Assembly (NCBI RefSeq): GCF_000717185.1
Contig: NZ_JNYE01000099.1
Span: 1 to 29,457, forward strand
Reading direction: 5' to 3'
Origin: Kitasatospora phosalacinea
Lineage (GTDB): Bacteria > Actinomycetota > Actinomycetes > Streptomycetales > Streptomycetaceae
DNA length: 29,457 nucleotides
In this document: positions 22,314 through 29,457 of the stretch, in pieces
Position numbering within the stretch: position 1 is the stretch's first letter
Layout of the letters: each line of letters begins with the position of its first letter
Made by a program: the position numbers and the translations under genes
The notes under the pieces: generated by a model
What the model was told of the DNA's origin: nothing
The model's database searches: none
What the model saw: the letters and a program-made list of their open reading frames with translations, nothing else

Positions 22314-23804
22314 TCAGTCGAGGGCGGCGGCGGTGATCCGGGCGCGCGGGAAGCTGCCCCGCTCCAGGGCGTCGACGGCCGCGGAGGCGAAGTCGCCGGT
22401 GGTGAGGCGGCTGACGCCCTCCGCGTTCGTCAGCGGGGCGTCGGTGGCCGCCACCCGGTAGCGGCCCGTCCGGGCGCCGGGGACGAGGTGCACCGGGGGC
22501 GGGCTGAAGTACGTCCACTCCACCGGGGTGTCGGCGGCGCGCAGCAGGTCGAGCGCGGCTGTCTGGTCGCGGGCGGTCTCCAGGTACTGGGCGGGGAAGC
22601 CGGGGGAGTCGACGAAGCGCTCGCCCGGGGCGTGCTCCAGGCTGCCGCCGCCGCCCACGAACAGCAGCCGCGGCACCCCCGCCTTCGGCAGCGCGGCCAG
22701 CAGCGCCCCGGCCGCCCGCGGCACCAGCCGGTCGGGCCCCTTGAGCGCGGCGACCACCGCGTCGTGCCCGGCCAGCACGGCGGCCAGCGCGGCTTCGTCC
22801 GCCGCGTCCGCGTCCGCCCGGCCGAGCGGGGTGACGGTGTGGCCGCGGCGCCCGGCCTCGCGGGCGATCTCGCCGCCGAGCTGCCCGCTCGCGCCGAGCA
22901 CGGCTATCCGCAGCGGGCGGGGCTCGGCCAGCCGGTCGAGGAAGGCGGCGACCAGCGGGGCGATCTCGGGCGCGCACTCCTCCAGGGCGAAGTGGCCGGT
23001 GTCGAGCAGGTGGACCTCGGCACCCGGCACGTCCCGCCGGTAGGCCTCGGCCCCGGCGGGCAGGAAGAAGGGGTCGTTGCGGCCCCACAGCACCAGCACG
23101 GGCGGCCGGTGCTCGCGCAGCCAGCGCTGCCAGACCGGGTACAGCCCGACGTTCGAGTGGTAGTCCAGGGCCAGCGCGGTCTGCGCCTCGCGGCGGCCGG
23201 GCAGGTCGAGGAAGTGCTGGTCCAGCGTCCAGCCGTCCGGCGGGACCAGGGCGGGTTCGGCGGCGCCGCCCTCGTACTGGCCGCGCGTCACCTCCAGGGT
23301 GAACAGCGGCTGGACGGCCTCCGCCGCGCCCGGCTCGCCGGTGCGGTGCGCGATCGTGCCGAGGGCCAGCTCGGACAGGCCCTCGGCGTACGCGTTGGCG
23401 TTCTGCACCACCAGGCCGGTGACCAGCTCCGGGCGGCGGGCGGCCAGCCGGAAGCCCACCGGGCCGCCGAAGTCGAAGGCGTACAGCGCGAAGCGCTCCA
23501 GGCCGAGCGCCCCGACGAAGCCCTCCAGGACGTCGGCCAGCGCGTCGAAGGAGTACCGGAAGGAGGCCGGGGCCTCGGTGTGGCCGAAGCCCGGGTAGTC
23601 GGGGGCGATCAGCCGGAACCGCGAACCGAGGGCGTCGAACAGGCGGCGGAACTGGTGCGAGGCCGACGGGAAGCCGTGCAGCAGTAACAGGACCGGCGCG
23701 GTCTCCGGCCCGGCGGCGCGGTAGAAGACGCGGACGCCGTCGACGTCCACGAAACGGTGCTCCACGCGGGGCAGGGGCAGGGGCGTGGGCAGGGGCAGGG
23801 GCAT
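22314..23804 (-). CDS. Alpha/beta-hydrolase fused to NAD(P)-binding NmrA-like domain
   Basis: 496 residues in one uninterrupted frame. The first half (about 14-293) is an alpha/beta-hydrolase with HGFP (43-46), an Asp nucleophile in YAFDFGGPVG (Asp111), a likely acid Asp244 (GRNDPFF) and His271 (DTGHFALEE); this is the epoxide hydrolase/haloalkane dehalogenase pattern. The second half (298-496) is a Rossmann domain of the NmrA/YwnB type: IAVLGASGQLGGEIARE with G304-x-x-G-x-x-G310, then LLFVGGGGSLEHAPG and TYFSPPPVHLVPG. These are normally separate proteins; the seam is RLAEPRPLR. A hydrolase-reductase couple acting on one substrate is plausible but unproven. ATG 23804 has GGAGAGG ahead. The divergent TetR gene and the palindrome between them suggest ligand-induced expression. 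Confidence 0.85.
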   Translation of the reverse strand: MPLPLPTPLPLPRVEHRFVDVDGVRVFYRAAGPETAPVLLLLHGFPSASHQFRRLFDALGSRFRLIAPDYPGFGHTEAPASFRYSFDALADVLEGFVGALGLERFALYAFDFGGPVGFRLAARRPELVTGLVVQNANAYAEGLSELALGTIAHRTGEPGAAEAVQPLFTLEVTRGQYEGGAAEPALVPPDGWTLDQHFLDLPGRREAQTALALDYHSNVGLYPVWQRWLREHRPPVLVLWGRNDPFFLPAGAEAYRRDVPGAEVHLLDTGHFALEECAPEIAPLVAAFLDRLAEPRPLRIAVLGASGQLGGEIAREAGRRGHTVTPLGRADADAADEAALAAVLAGHDAVVAALKGPDRLVPRAAGALLAALPKAGVPRLLFVGGGGSLEHAPGERFVDSPGFPAQYLETARDQTAALDLLRAADTPVEWTYFSPPPVHLVPGARTGRYRVAATDAPLTNAEGVSRLTTGDFASAAVDALERGSFPRARITAAALD

Positions 23805-23829
23805 GCGGGCCCTCTCCAGGACGCGGACA

Positions 23830-23849
23830 AACGCAGGCAGTCCTGCGTT
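23830..23849. promoter_or_regulatory. Probable TetR operator
   Basis: AACGCAGGCAGTCCTGCGTT is a perfect inverted repeat (8-bp arms, 4-base centre) in the divergent intergenic region between the hydrolase fusion and the TetR gene. The inverse of its outer part, TAACGCA, recurs at 23880-23886, forming a second half-site just before the TetR start. Confidence 0.75.
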
Positions 23850-23898
23850 AGGCTCGATCCTGGCGGAAGCCGCGCCACTAACGCAAGGGGATTTTCAT

Positions 23899-24582
23899 TT
23901 GGCACCCGAGGGACTTGACGCCGCGTCAGGAGAAGCCGCCGGCCCCGCCGGCTCCACCGACCGCACCGGCCCGGAACCCGCACCCGGCACCCGCCGCCCC
24001 GGCGGACGCACCGCCCGCACCCGGGCCTCCGTCCTGGAGGCCGCCCTGGCCGAACTCGTCGAGCACGGCTACGCCGACACCCGCATCGACCGCATCGCCG
24101 GCCGCGCCGGGGTCGCCGCCACCACCGTCTACCGGCGCTGGGGCAGCCTGGAGAACATCGTCGTCGACCTCGCCGACCACCTCGCCGTCTCCGTCACCCT
24201 GCACGCCGACGTCACCCTCGAGGAGCACCTGCGGACCGTCGCCCGGGCCGTCGTCGCCCTGCACGGCGACCCAGCCCACCGGGCCTGGCTGCGCGCCATG
24301 GTCTCCGCCGCCGCGGGCTCCCCGAAGGCCCAGGGGGCGCTCTCCGCGGTGCTCGCCAACCGCCGCGAGCTCACCTCCGGCGCGGTCACCGAGGCGATCG
24401 CCCGCGGCGAGGCCCCGCCCGGCACCGACCCCCACGAGGTCGTCCGGGCCACCGTCGCACCCCTCTACCTGCGGATGTACATCACCGGCGAGCCGGTCGG
24501 CCCGGCCGAGGCCGACCGGGCCGCGGCGGCCGCGGCGCTGGCGGCGCGGGCGGGCCTGTACGTGCTCGGGGAGGACGGCTGA
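23899..24582 (+). CDS. TetR-family transcriptional regulator
   Basis: 227 residues. A disordered Pro/Gly/Ala-rich leader (1-42) precedes a TetR helix-turn-helix (about 44-90: ASVLEAALAELVEHGYADTR, IAGRAGVAATTVYRRWGS), then a helical ligand-binding and dimer domain with the TetR_C-type ending (HEVVRATVAPLYLRMYITGE). TTG 23899 is chosen because AAGGGG lies eight bases ahead; the upstream open frame crosses the operator. Divergent orientation and the palindrome at 23830-23849 make it the likely repressor of the hydrolase-oxidoreductase fusion. The ligand is unknown. Confidence 0.9.
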   Translation: MAPEGLDAASGEAAGPAGSTDRTGPEPAPGTRRPGGRTARTRASVLEAALAELVEHGYADTRIDRIAGRAGVAATTVYRRWGSLENIVVDLADHLAVSVTLHADVTLEEHLRTVARAVVALHGDPAHRAWLRAMVSAAAGSPKAQGALSAVLANRRELTSGAVTEAIARGEAPPGTDPHEVVRATVAPLYLRMYITGEPVGPAEADRAAAAAALAARAGLYVLGEDG

Positions 24583-24600
24583 CGGGCCGCGGCTCAGCCG
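24576..24600. terminator. Inverted repeat holding both convergent stop codons
   Basis: CGGCTGA (24576-24582) pairs with TCAGCCG (24594-24600). The left arm ends with the TetR stop TGA and the right arm starts with the signal peptidase stop. The two genes are only 11 bp apart, so this may end both transcripts. Confidence 0.45.
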
Positions 24601-25406
24601 AGCCGGTCGAAGGTCGGGGGGACGGGCAGGGTGGTCCAGCGGCCGACCGGCCAGACCAGGACGCGGGCGCGGCCGATGACGTCGTCGACCGGGACGAAGC
24701 CGCCCCCGGGGTTGTGCAGGTACTGGAAGCGGGAGTCCTGGGAGTCGTTTCGGTGGTCGCCCATCACCCAGAGGAAGCCCGCCGGGACTTCGACCGTGCC
24801 GACCGGGAAGTCGTCGCAGGGGGTGGCGCCGGGGTAGAGGTAGGGCTCGTCCAGGGCGGTGCCGTTGACCTTCAGGGGCTGGCCCGCGTTGCACTCGACG
24901 GTGTCGCCGCCGACCGCGATCACCCGCTTGATCAGGTCCTTCTCGTCGGCGGCGGGCATCAGCCCGAGGTGGCTCAGCACGCCCTGCACGACGTTGCCGG
25001 AGCCGGTCGGCCCGCTCAGCCAGCCGCCCGGGTCCCTGAAGACGACGACCTCGCCGCGGTGGGGCCGCTCGCCCAGCCAGGGGCTGAACTTGTCGACGGC
25101 CACCCGGTCGCCCTTCTGCAGGGTGCCCATCATGGAGCCCGAGGGGATGACGAAGACCTGCACCAGGAAGGTCTTGACCAGCAGGGACAGCAGCAGCGCC
25201 GAGGCCACGCACCCCAGCAGGGTGCGGGCGCGGGAGGGGCCGAACACCCGCCGCAGCCGCCCCGCCCGCCCGCCCGTCCCGGGCGCGGAGTCGGGCCCGG
25301 CCCCGGGTCCGGCCCCGGGTGCAGGCCCGGCCCCGGGTTCGGGCGCGGGCCCGGCCTCGGGTTCGGCCCCGGGCTCGGGCGCGGACTCGGTGGCTGCGGT
25401 GGTCAC
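24594..25406 (-). CDS. lepB: Type I signal peptidase
   Basis: A membrane-anchored serine peptidase of 270 residues that removes signal peptides from exported proteins. A Pro/Glu/Gly/Ala-rich cytoplasmic leader of repeated PAPEPGAGPAPG type (8-46) precedes one membrane helix (about 62-85). The Ser-Lys dyad is visible: Ser91 in IPSGSMMGTL and Lys160 in DLIKRVIAVGGDTV; the conserved box GDHRNDSQDSR (216-226) follows. I use GTG 25406, where GGAG lies five bases ahead; an ATG at 25487 would add 27 residues but has no ribosome-binding site and its codon overlaps a possible -10 (TACGAT, 25486-25491). Streptomycetes usually carry several such peptidases; this one is outside the usual four-gene cluster, so the symbol is at family level. 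Confidence 0.85.
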   Translation of the reverse strand: MTTAATESAPEPGAEPEAGPAPEPGAGPAPGAGPGAGPDSAPGTGGRAGRLRRVFGPSRARTLLGCVASALLLSLLVKTFLVQVFVIPSGSMMGTLQKGDRVAVDKFSPWLGERPHRGEVVVFRDPGGWLSGPTGSGNVVQGVLSHLGLMPAADEKDLIKRVIAVGGDTVECNAGQPLKVNGTALDEPYLYPGATPCDDFPVGTVEVPAGFLWVMGDHRNDSQDSRFQYLHNPGGGFVPVDDVIGRARVLVWPVGRWTTLPVPPTFDRLG

Positions 25407-25460
25407 GGTGGCTCCCGCCCGGGGCGGTCGGGCCGCGCCCGGGCGGCGGGGCGGCGGGTG

Positions 25461-25487
25461 ATGACGGTCGGTCAGGACGGCCGTCAT
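25461..25487. repeat. Inverted repeat in the signal peptidase leader
   Basis: ATGACGG (25461-25467) and CCGTCAT (25481-25487) face each other across 13 bases, between the possible promoter and the GTG start. It could be an operator or a leader hairpin. Confidence 0.4.
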
Positions 25488-25560
25488 CGTACGTGCACCG
25501 CGCGTCTGCGCGGCGTAAGGGCGGGGGCCGGAACGGGCGCGGGAGGGCCGCGGGAACGCA

Positions 25561-25600
25561 GGTGTGCCGCGACCCGTCCCCCAACCGGTCGCGGCACACC
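25561..25600 (-). terminator. Strong hairpin terminator of the dual peptidase gene
   Basis: A perfect 14-bp stem (25561-25574 with 25587-25600) and 12-base loop, 50 bases past the stop codon in the gene's direction. No T-run, as is usual in this group. Confidence 0.8.
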
Positions 25601-25650
25601 CGCCGTACTACCTGGTGGTGCTGTGGTGGTCGCTCACGTGCTCCGGGTGG

Positions 25651-28600
25651 CTACAGGCGCTGCCACAGGGCCGGGACGACGTCCGGCGTCCAGGTGCTCT
25701 GCGAGGTGTGGGCCTGCAGGCACCGGTAGCTGACGCCGTTGTAGGTGACCGTGTCACCCACGTTGTAGGCCACCCCGGCGGCCCAGGTGCCGCCGCCGGT
25801 GCCGCCGCCGTTCACGACCAGGGTGTAGCCGGTGGTGTGGGTGGCGGAGGTGCCGGTGCCGGTGACCGTGATGGTGTAGGTGCCGGCGGGGGTGGAGGAG
25901 GAGGTGGAGACCGTCAGGGTCGCGCTGCCGCCGCTGGTGACGGAGGACGGGCTGAACGAGACGGTGGTGCCGGACGGGGCGCCGCTCGCGGTCAGCGAGA
26001 CGCTCTGCGCGCTGCCGGAGCTGGTCGCGGTGGCGACCGTGGCGCTGGCCGCGGAGCCCGCCTGGACGGTGCCGGTGGACGGGTTCACCGCGAGGGTGAA
26101 GTCGTTGACCGGGGTGGTGGTGCCGCCGACCGAGGTCTTCCAGATCGCGTACGCCACGCCGTCGGCGTTCCGGTTCAGCACCGTCGCGTTGACGTTGGAG
26201 GTGGTGTCGCACGAGGAGTGGTAGCAGGAGTCGTACGACGCGCCCGCGGTGCCGCCCCACTTGCTCGCCTGCGAGGAGGACTTGGTGGCGCTGGCGCCCG
26301 CGGCGTACCCGGAGGTCGGGATGCCGCCCTGCTGGAAGGAGTAGTCGTCGGAACGGCCCTGGCCCTCGACGTTCTCCTCCGGCTGGAGGTTCAGCGAGTC
26401 CCAGTACGCCTTGAGCGGCGCGGCGGTGGCCGAGCTGACGTTGTTGATGAAGTAGCCGGCGTTGGTGGAGCCGACCATGTCGAAGTTGTAGTAGCCCTTG
26501 ATCGCCGAGCGCTGGGTCGAGGAGAGCTGGCCCACGTAGTACTGCGAGCCCTGCAGGCCCTGCTCCTCACCGGCCCACCAGGCGAACCGGACGTGCCTGG
26601 TCATGGTCGGGTTCTGCTGCGCCAGGACGAGGGCGTTCTCCAGCAGCACGGCCGAGCCGGAGCCGTTGTCGTTGATGCCCGGGCCGGCCGAGACCGAGTC
26701 CAGGTGCGCACCGAACATGGTGACCTGGTCGGACGGGCCGCCCGGCCAGTCCGCGATCAGGTTGTTGGCGGTGTACGTGCAGGAGGTGCAGGTCTGCTCG
26801 GTGACGGTGTAGCCCGCCGCCGTCAGCTTGCCCTTCACGTACGCCAGCGACTGGCTGTAGCCCGCGCTGCCCGACCGGCGGTTGCCGCCGTTCTGCTGGG
26901 CGACGGTGTACAGCTGGCTCAGGTGCGTCTGCACGTCGGCGACGTTGATGTCCGGGGCCGAGCCGCCGGGGTTGCCCCCGCCGTTGACCGTCAGCTGGTA
27001 CTGCGCGGTGTGGGTGGCCGGGCCGGTGCCGGTCACCGTCAGGGTGTAGGTGCCCGCCGGGGTGTTCGCGCCGACGTTGACGTTCAGCGTCGCCGAGCCG
27101 CCGGACTGCACGGTGGACGGCGAGACCGTCGCGGTGGTGCCGGACGGGGCGCCGGTCACCGACAGCGAGACGTTCGCGGCCGAGCCGGTGACGACGGTGG
27201 TGGAGACGGTCGCACTGGTCGAGCTGCCCGCCTGCACGGTGCCCGAGGACGGGCTCAGCGCCAGCGAGTAGTCGCTCGGGTTGCCGGCGCAGGTCGGGTC
27301 ACCGGCCTGGGCCGGAACGCTGACGGCGTCCCAGGCGGCCTTGGTGCGGGTGAAGAGGTTGCAGGTCGAGTCGAGGTTCTTGGCCGCGGTCAGGGTCGCG
27401 GTCCGGTACTTCTTGTACGTCATGCCGCTGGTCTTGAGCAGCATGCCGCCGTAGAAGACCCGGCCCGCGTCCCGGATGCCGACGCCGGTGACGGACGAGG
27501 AGTTGCAGGTCGGGCTGGACGGCTTGCCGCCGCCCGGGTTGGAGCCCTCCGCCAGCAGGTAGAACCAGTGGTTCAGCGGACCGGCCGCCGCGTGCTCCTC
27601 CGTGTTGGGGATCGAGGAGGAGTAGCAGTTCGGGTTCCCGGAGATCTGCGAGGGGTTGTACATCACCCGGATCGGGCCCTGCCCGACCAGGTTGATCATC
27701 TCGCCGACCGTGTAGTCCGGGTTGTCGTACGGCGCCGGCTCGTTGGCGTACGCCTCGGTCAGCGCGCCCATGATGTCGCCGGTGCCCTCGCCCAGGCCCG
27801 CCTCGTTGTTGGCGCCGCCCGGCGTGTACTGGTCCAGGCCGTGGCCGAACTCGTGGCCCACCACGTCGATCGAGGAGATCCACTCGTTGGACTGGTTGTG
27901 GCCGATCGAGACCGACGAGCCGTCCCAGTACGCGTTGACGTCGTTCAGGCCGACCTTGACCGGCCAGCTGCCGCCGTTGCCGTTGTGGCCGTTGCGGCCC
28001 AGCCAGTCGCGGAGCATGTCCCACTCCTTCTGCGCCGCGAACATCACGTCGGCGCAGCCGGTCTCCTTGGAGGTGGCACTTCCGTTGCCCCAGGAGTCGG
28101 AGGACTTCGAGAACACCTGGCCGGTCGAGTAGTCCGCACAGCTCAGGCCCGGACGGCTCGGGTCGCGCAGCGAGTAGGAGCTGCCCGAACCGGTGGTGCT
28201 GATGGTCAGGCCCGCCGGGCCGTTCCACTTGCTGTTGATGGTGCCGGCCTTGACGTCGTCGTAGCTGTCCGCCACCTCGCCGGTGACCGCGTCCACGAAC
28301 ACGTGCAGGTGGCTGGGCCGGCCCTCGGCCGAACCCGTCAGCACCGACTCCCAGGCCAGCCGCGAGGTGCCGTCCTTGACCCGCACCACCAGCCGCGGCG
28401 CGTCCGCGGAGTCGACCTCCGCCAGCTGCGCGCGCGCCGTCCGCTCCGCGGCCGCCGCGCTCACCTTCGCCTTCGTCGGCACGCCGACCGGCCCGGACGC
28501 GGCGTTCTGCACGCCGCGGACCGTGCCCCGGCCGTCGGCGAGCACCACCGCGTCGCCGCCGACCACCGGCAGGCCCTTGTAACTGCGCTCGTACGAGACC

Positions 28601-28839
28601 GAGTACAGGCCGTTCAGGAACTGGGTGACGTTCCGGCGTTCGTAGTTCTCGTCCGGGCCCTTGGCCAGCGCGTCCAGACCGGCCGAAGCCGCCAGGTCCG
28701 CCGCCGAGACGGCAGCCGCCAGCGGGGTCGGGGCCGGCGTGGCGGAAGGGGGCGCGGCGTTCGCCTGACCGGCGAAACCACCGAGCATGCCTCCCAGCAC
28801 GGCCAGGGTGGTGCCGGCGGTCAGCAATCTGCGTTTCAT
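25651..28839 (-). CDS. Secreted dual metallopeptidase: M4 endopeptidase, M28 aminopeptidase, chitin-binding module
   Basis: 1062 residues in one frame. Signal peptide (cleavage near AGQANA, 28), propeptide (about 30-200), thermolysin-like M4 domain (about 203-515) with HEFGH (His329, Glu330, His333), third ligand Glu351 in [11 protein letters not shown] and active-site His416 (EEHAAAG). An Ig-like domain follows (521-620), then an M28 aminopeptidase (about 628-902) with zinc ligands His712, Asp724, Glu759, Asp787 and His874 and catalytic Glu758, as in S. griseus aminopeptidase. A second, closely similar Ig-like domain (912-1010) and a CBM5/12 chitin-binding end (1018-1062, [17 protein letters not shown]) complete it. 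All catalytic residues look intact. ATG 28839 has AGGAG five bases ahead. An endo- plus exopeptidase on one chitin-anchored chain is unusual. Confidence 0.9.
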   Translation of the reverse strand: MKRRLLTAGTTLAVLGGMLGGFAGQANAAPPSATPAPTPLAAAVSAADLAASAGLDALAKGPDENYERRNVTQFLNGLYSVSYERSYKGLPVVGGDAVVLADGRGTVRGVQNAASGPVGVPTKAKVSAAAAERTARAQLAEVDSADAPRLVVRVKDGTSRLAWESVLTGSAEGRPSHLHVFVDAVTGEVADSYDDVKAGTINSKWNGPAGLTISTTGSGSSYSLRDPSRPGLSCADYSTGQVFSKSSDSWGNGSATSKETGCADVMFAAQKEWDMLRDWLGRNGHNGNGGSWPVKVGLNDVNAYWDGSSVSIGHNQSNEWISSIDVVGHEFGHGLDQYTPGGANNEAGLGEGTGDIMGALTEAYANEPAPYDNPDYTVGEMINLVGQGPIRVMYNPSQISGNPNCYSSSIPNTEEHAAAGPLNHWFYLLAEGSNPGGGKPSSPTCNSSSVTGVGIRDAGRVFYGGMLLKTSGMTYKKYRTATLTAAKNLDSTCNLFTRTKAAWDAVSVPAQAGDPTCAGNPSDYSLALSPSSGTVQAGSSTSATVSTTVVTGSAANVSLSVTGAPSGTTATVSPSTVQSGGSATLNVNVGANTPAGTYTLTVTGTGPATHTAQYQLTVNGGGNPGGSAPDINVADVQTHLSQLYTVAQQNGGNRRSGSAGYSQSLAYVKGKLTAAGYTVTEQTCTSCTYTANNLIADWPGGPSDQVTMFGAHLDSVSAGPGINDNGSGSAVLLENALVLAQQNPTMTRHVRFAWWAGEEQGLQGSQYYVGQLSSTQRSAIKGYYNFDMVGSTNAGYFINNVSSATAAPLKAYWDSLNLQPEENVEGQGRSDDYSFQQGGIPTSGYAAGASATKSSSQASKWGGTAGASYDSCYHSSCDTTSNVNATVLNRNADGVAYAIWKTSVGGTTTPVNDFTLAVNPSTGTVQAGSAASATVATATSSGSAQSVSLTASGAPSGTTVSFSPSSVTSGGSATLTVSTSSSTPAGTYTITVTGTGTSATHTTGYTLVVNGGGTGGGTWAAGVAYNVGDTVTYNGVSYRCLQAHTSQSTWTPDVVPALWQRL

Positions 28840-29141
28840 CAGAGCTCCTAAGCTCCTCGGGTGTGGGGGTGCCCGGAACCCTCACACCGCCGCCACGGCC
28901 CGGTCAACGGACCTGACAATCCCCGGCACGGGATGGCAAATTCCGTCAAAGCCATTGATCTAGAAGGGAATTGGCAGCACGTCAGCAAGGGTTCCAGCAC
29001 CCCCGGGCCGGGGCCGGGGCAAGGGCCCGGACAAGGGCGACGGCAAAGAAGAGGTACAGACCACGCCATGTACGAGGCACGGTCGGGACGGGTACCGTCG
29101 CGGTTACGGCAACAGGAACGACCCGGGGGAGGTGTCGGCGG
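28840..29141. other. Divergent intergenic region
   Basis: About 300 bases between the dual peptidase and the XRE-type gene, AT-richer near 28920-28990. It must hold both promoters. A weak minus-strand pair, CTGACG and TAGATC with a 17-bp spacer (near 28950-28980), is the best I see. No gene. Confidence 0.4.
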
Positions 29142-29457
29142 ATGCTCGGGGCACCCAACCCGGTCGAACTGCCCGACGGCGGAAGCTGGCAGGAATTCGG
29201 CGCCCTCCTGCGCCACTGGCGCCGCCACGCCGGCTGGACCCAGGCCCAACTCGGCGCCGCCGTCGGCTACGACCACACCGCCGTCAGCCGCCTCGAACAC
29301 GGCGCCCGCCGCGCCACTCCCCGCCTCGCCCGCCGGATCGACGAACTCCTCGGCGCCGGGGGCGAACTCACCCGCAGCCACGACCGCGCCGAGAGCGCCG
29401 AGGGCGACCGCCCCGCCCTCCCCCCGCACCTGCTGCGCCCCCCGCTGCCCACCGGCC
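29142..29457 (+). CDS. XRE-family helix-turn-helix regulator, cut by the window end
   Basis: The first 105 residues of a protein that runs off the window. SWQEFGALLRHWRRHAGWTQ, QLGAAVGYDHTAVSRLEHG and RRIDELLGAGGELTRSHD (about 15-80) form a typical actinomycete XRE/Cro-type helix-turn-helix. LPPHLLRPPLPTG after it looks like a linker to a further domain, often a TPR or STAND NTPase in this group; that cannot be seen here. ATG 29142 has GGGGAGG nine bases ahead. Confidence 0.8.
   Translation, partial: MLGAPNPVELPDGGSWQEFGALLRHWRRHAGWTQAQLGAAVGYDHTAVSRLEHGARRATPRLARRIDELLGAGGELTRSHDRAESAEGDRPALPPHLLRPPLPTG

Noticed and set aside
25564..28851. A 1095-codon plus-strand frame opposite the dual peptidase
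   Set aside because: It mirrors the peptidase gene and lacks any recognisable domain; the minus strand has two full peptidase signatures.
1..29457. CRISPR arrays, insertion sequences, integrase genes, tRNA or rRNA genes
   Set aside because: No regular spacer-repeat series, no transposase or integrase motif, no terminal inverted repeats and no cloverleaf-like segment were seen by eye; a tRNA scan would be decisive.

Overview
The window is very GC-rich DNA (third codon positions almost all G or C, frequent GTG/TTG starts, secreted proteins with Tat or Sec signals). It looks like an accessory or arm region of a Streptomyces or Kitasatospora-type actinomycete chromosome. I support about 27 intact or partial genes, two decayed gene remnants, and a set of operators, terminators and repeats.

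Left part (1-8350): a YjeH-like APC amino-acid transporter gene lies divergent to an Lrp/AsnC regulator. Their shared intergenic region holds five helically phased palindromes. A secreted four-domain beta-mannanase (CBM35-GH26-Fn3-CBM2) follows, with a perfect CebR-type LacI-family operator just upstream. Then come a hypothetical protein, a DEDDh 3'-5' exonuclease, a small orphan gene, an amber-interrupted gene remnant, a DUF6188-like gene and a secreted HNH nuclease.

Middle part (8478-15545): an exported alpha/beta-hydrolase with a Pro-Ala-Tyr repeat stalk, a Tat-exported PhoD-type phosphatase, and a conserved actinomycete hypothetical protein followed by a decayed copy of its own 5' end. 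After these are a zinc-ribbon membrane protein, a GNAT acetyltransferase and a DUF1963/YwqG-like protein.

The most interesting block (16253-20981): a Crp/Fnr regulator with an intact cyclic-nucleotide phosphate-binding cassette precedes four genes joined by 4-bp stop/start overlaps. The first encodes a class III nucleotide-cyclase-like domain. The second encodes a STAND-like protein with a degenerate P-loop and a long helical region. The third and fourth encode two unrecognised proteins. The cyclase-like protein ends with, and the STAND-like protein begins with, the same short motif (GPVFNQxGxKxVQA), encoded by a 69-bp duplicated DNA segment. This layout recalls motif-coupled effector/NLR pairs and cyclic-nucleotide immune or signalling systems. 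I propose it as a candidate undescribed conflict or signalling operon. A TGTGA-N6-GCACA site and a perfect 20-bp palindrome sit between the regulator and the operon.

Right part (20945-29457): a cupin gene, a nucleotidyltransferase-fold gene, and a TetR regulator divergent from a rare alpha/beta-hydrolase plus NAD(P)-binding-domain fusion, with a perfect palindrome between them. A type I signal peptidase follows. Next is a very large secreted protein that fuses a thermolysin-like M4 endopeptidase to an M28 aminopeptidase and a chitin-binding module. The window ends inside an XRE-family regulator. The secreted mannanase, nuclease, phosphatase and protease suggest a saprophyte that scavenges polymers. 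All functional statements come from motif reading; no database search was run.
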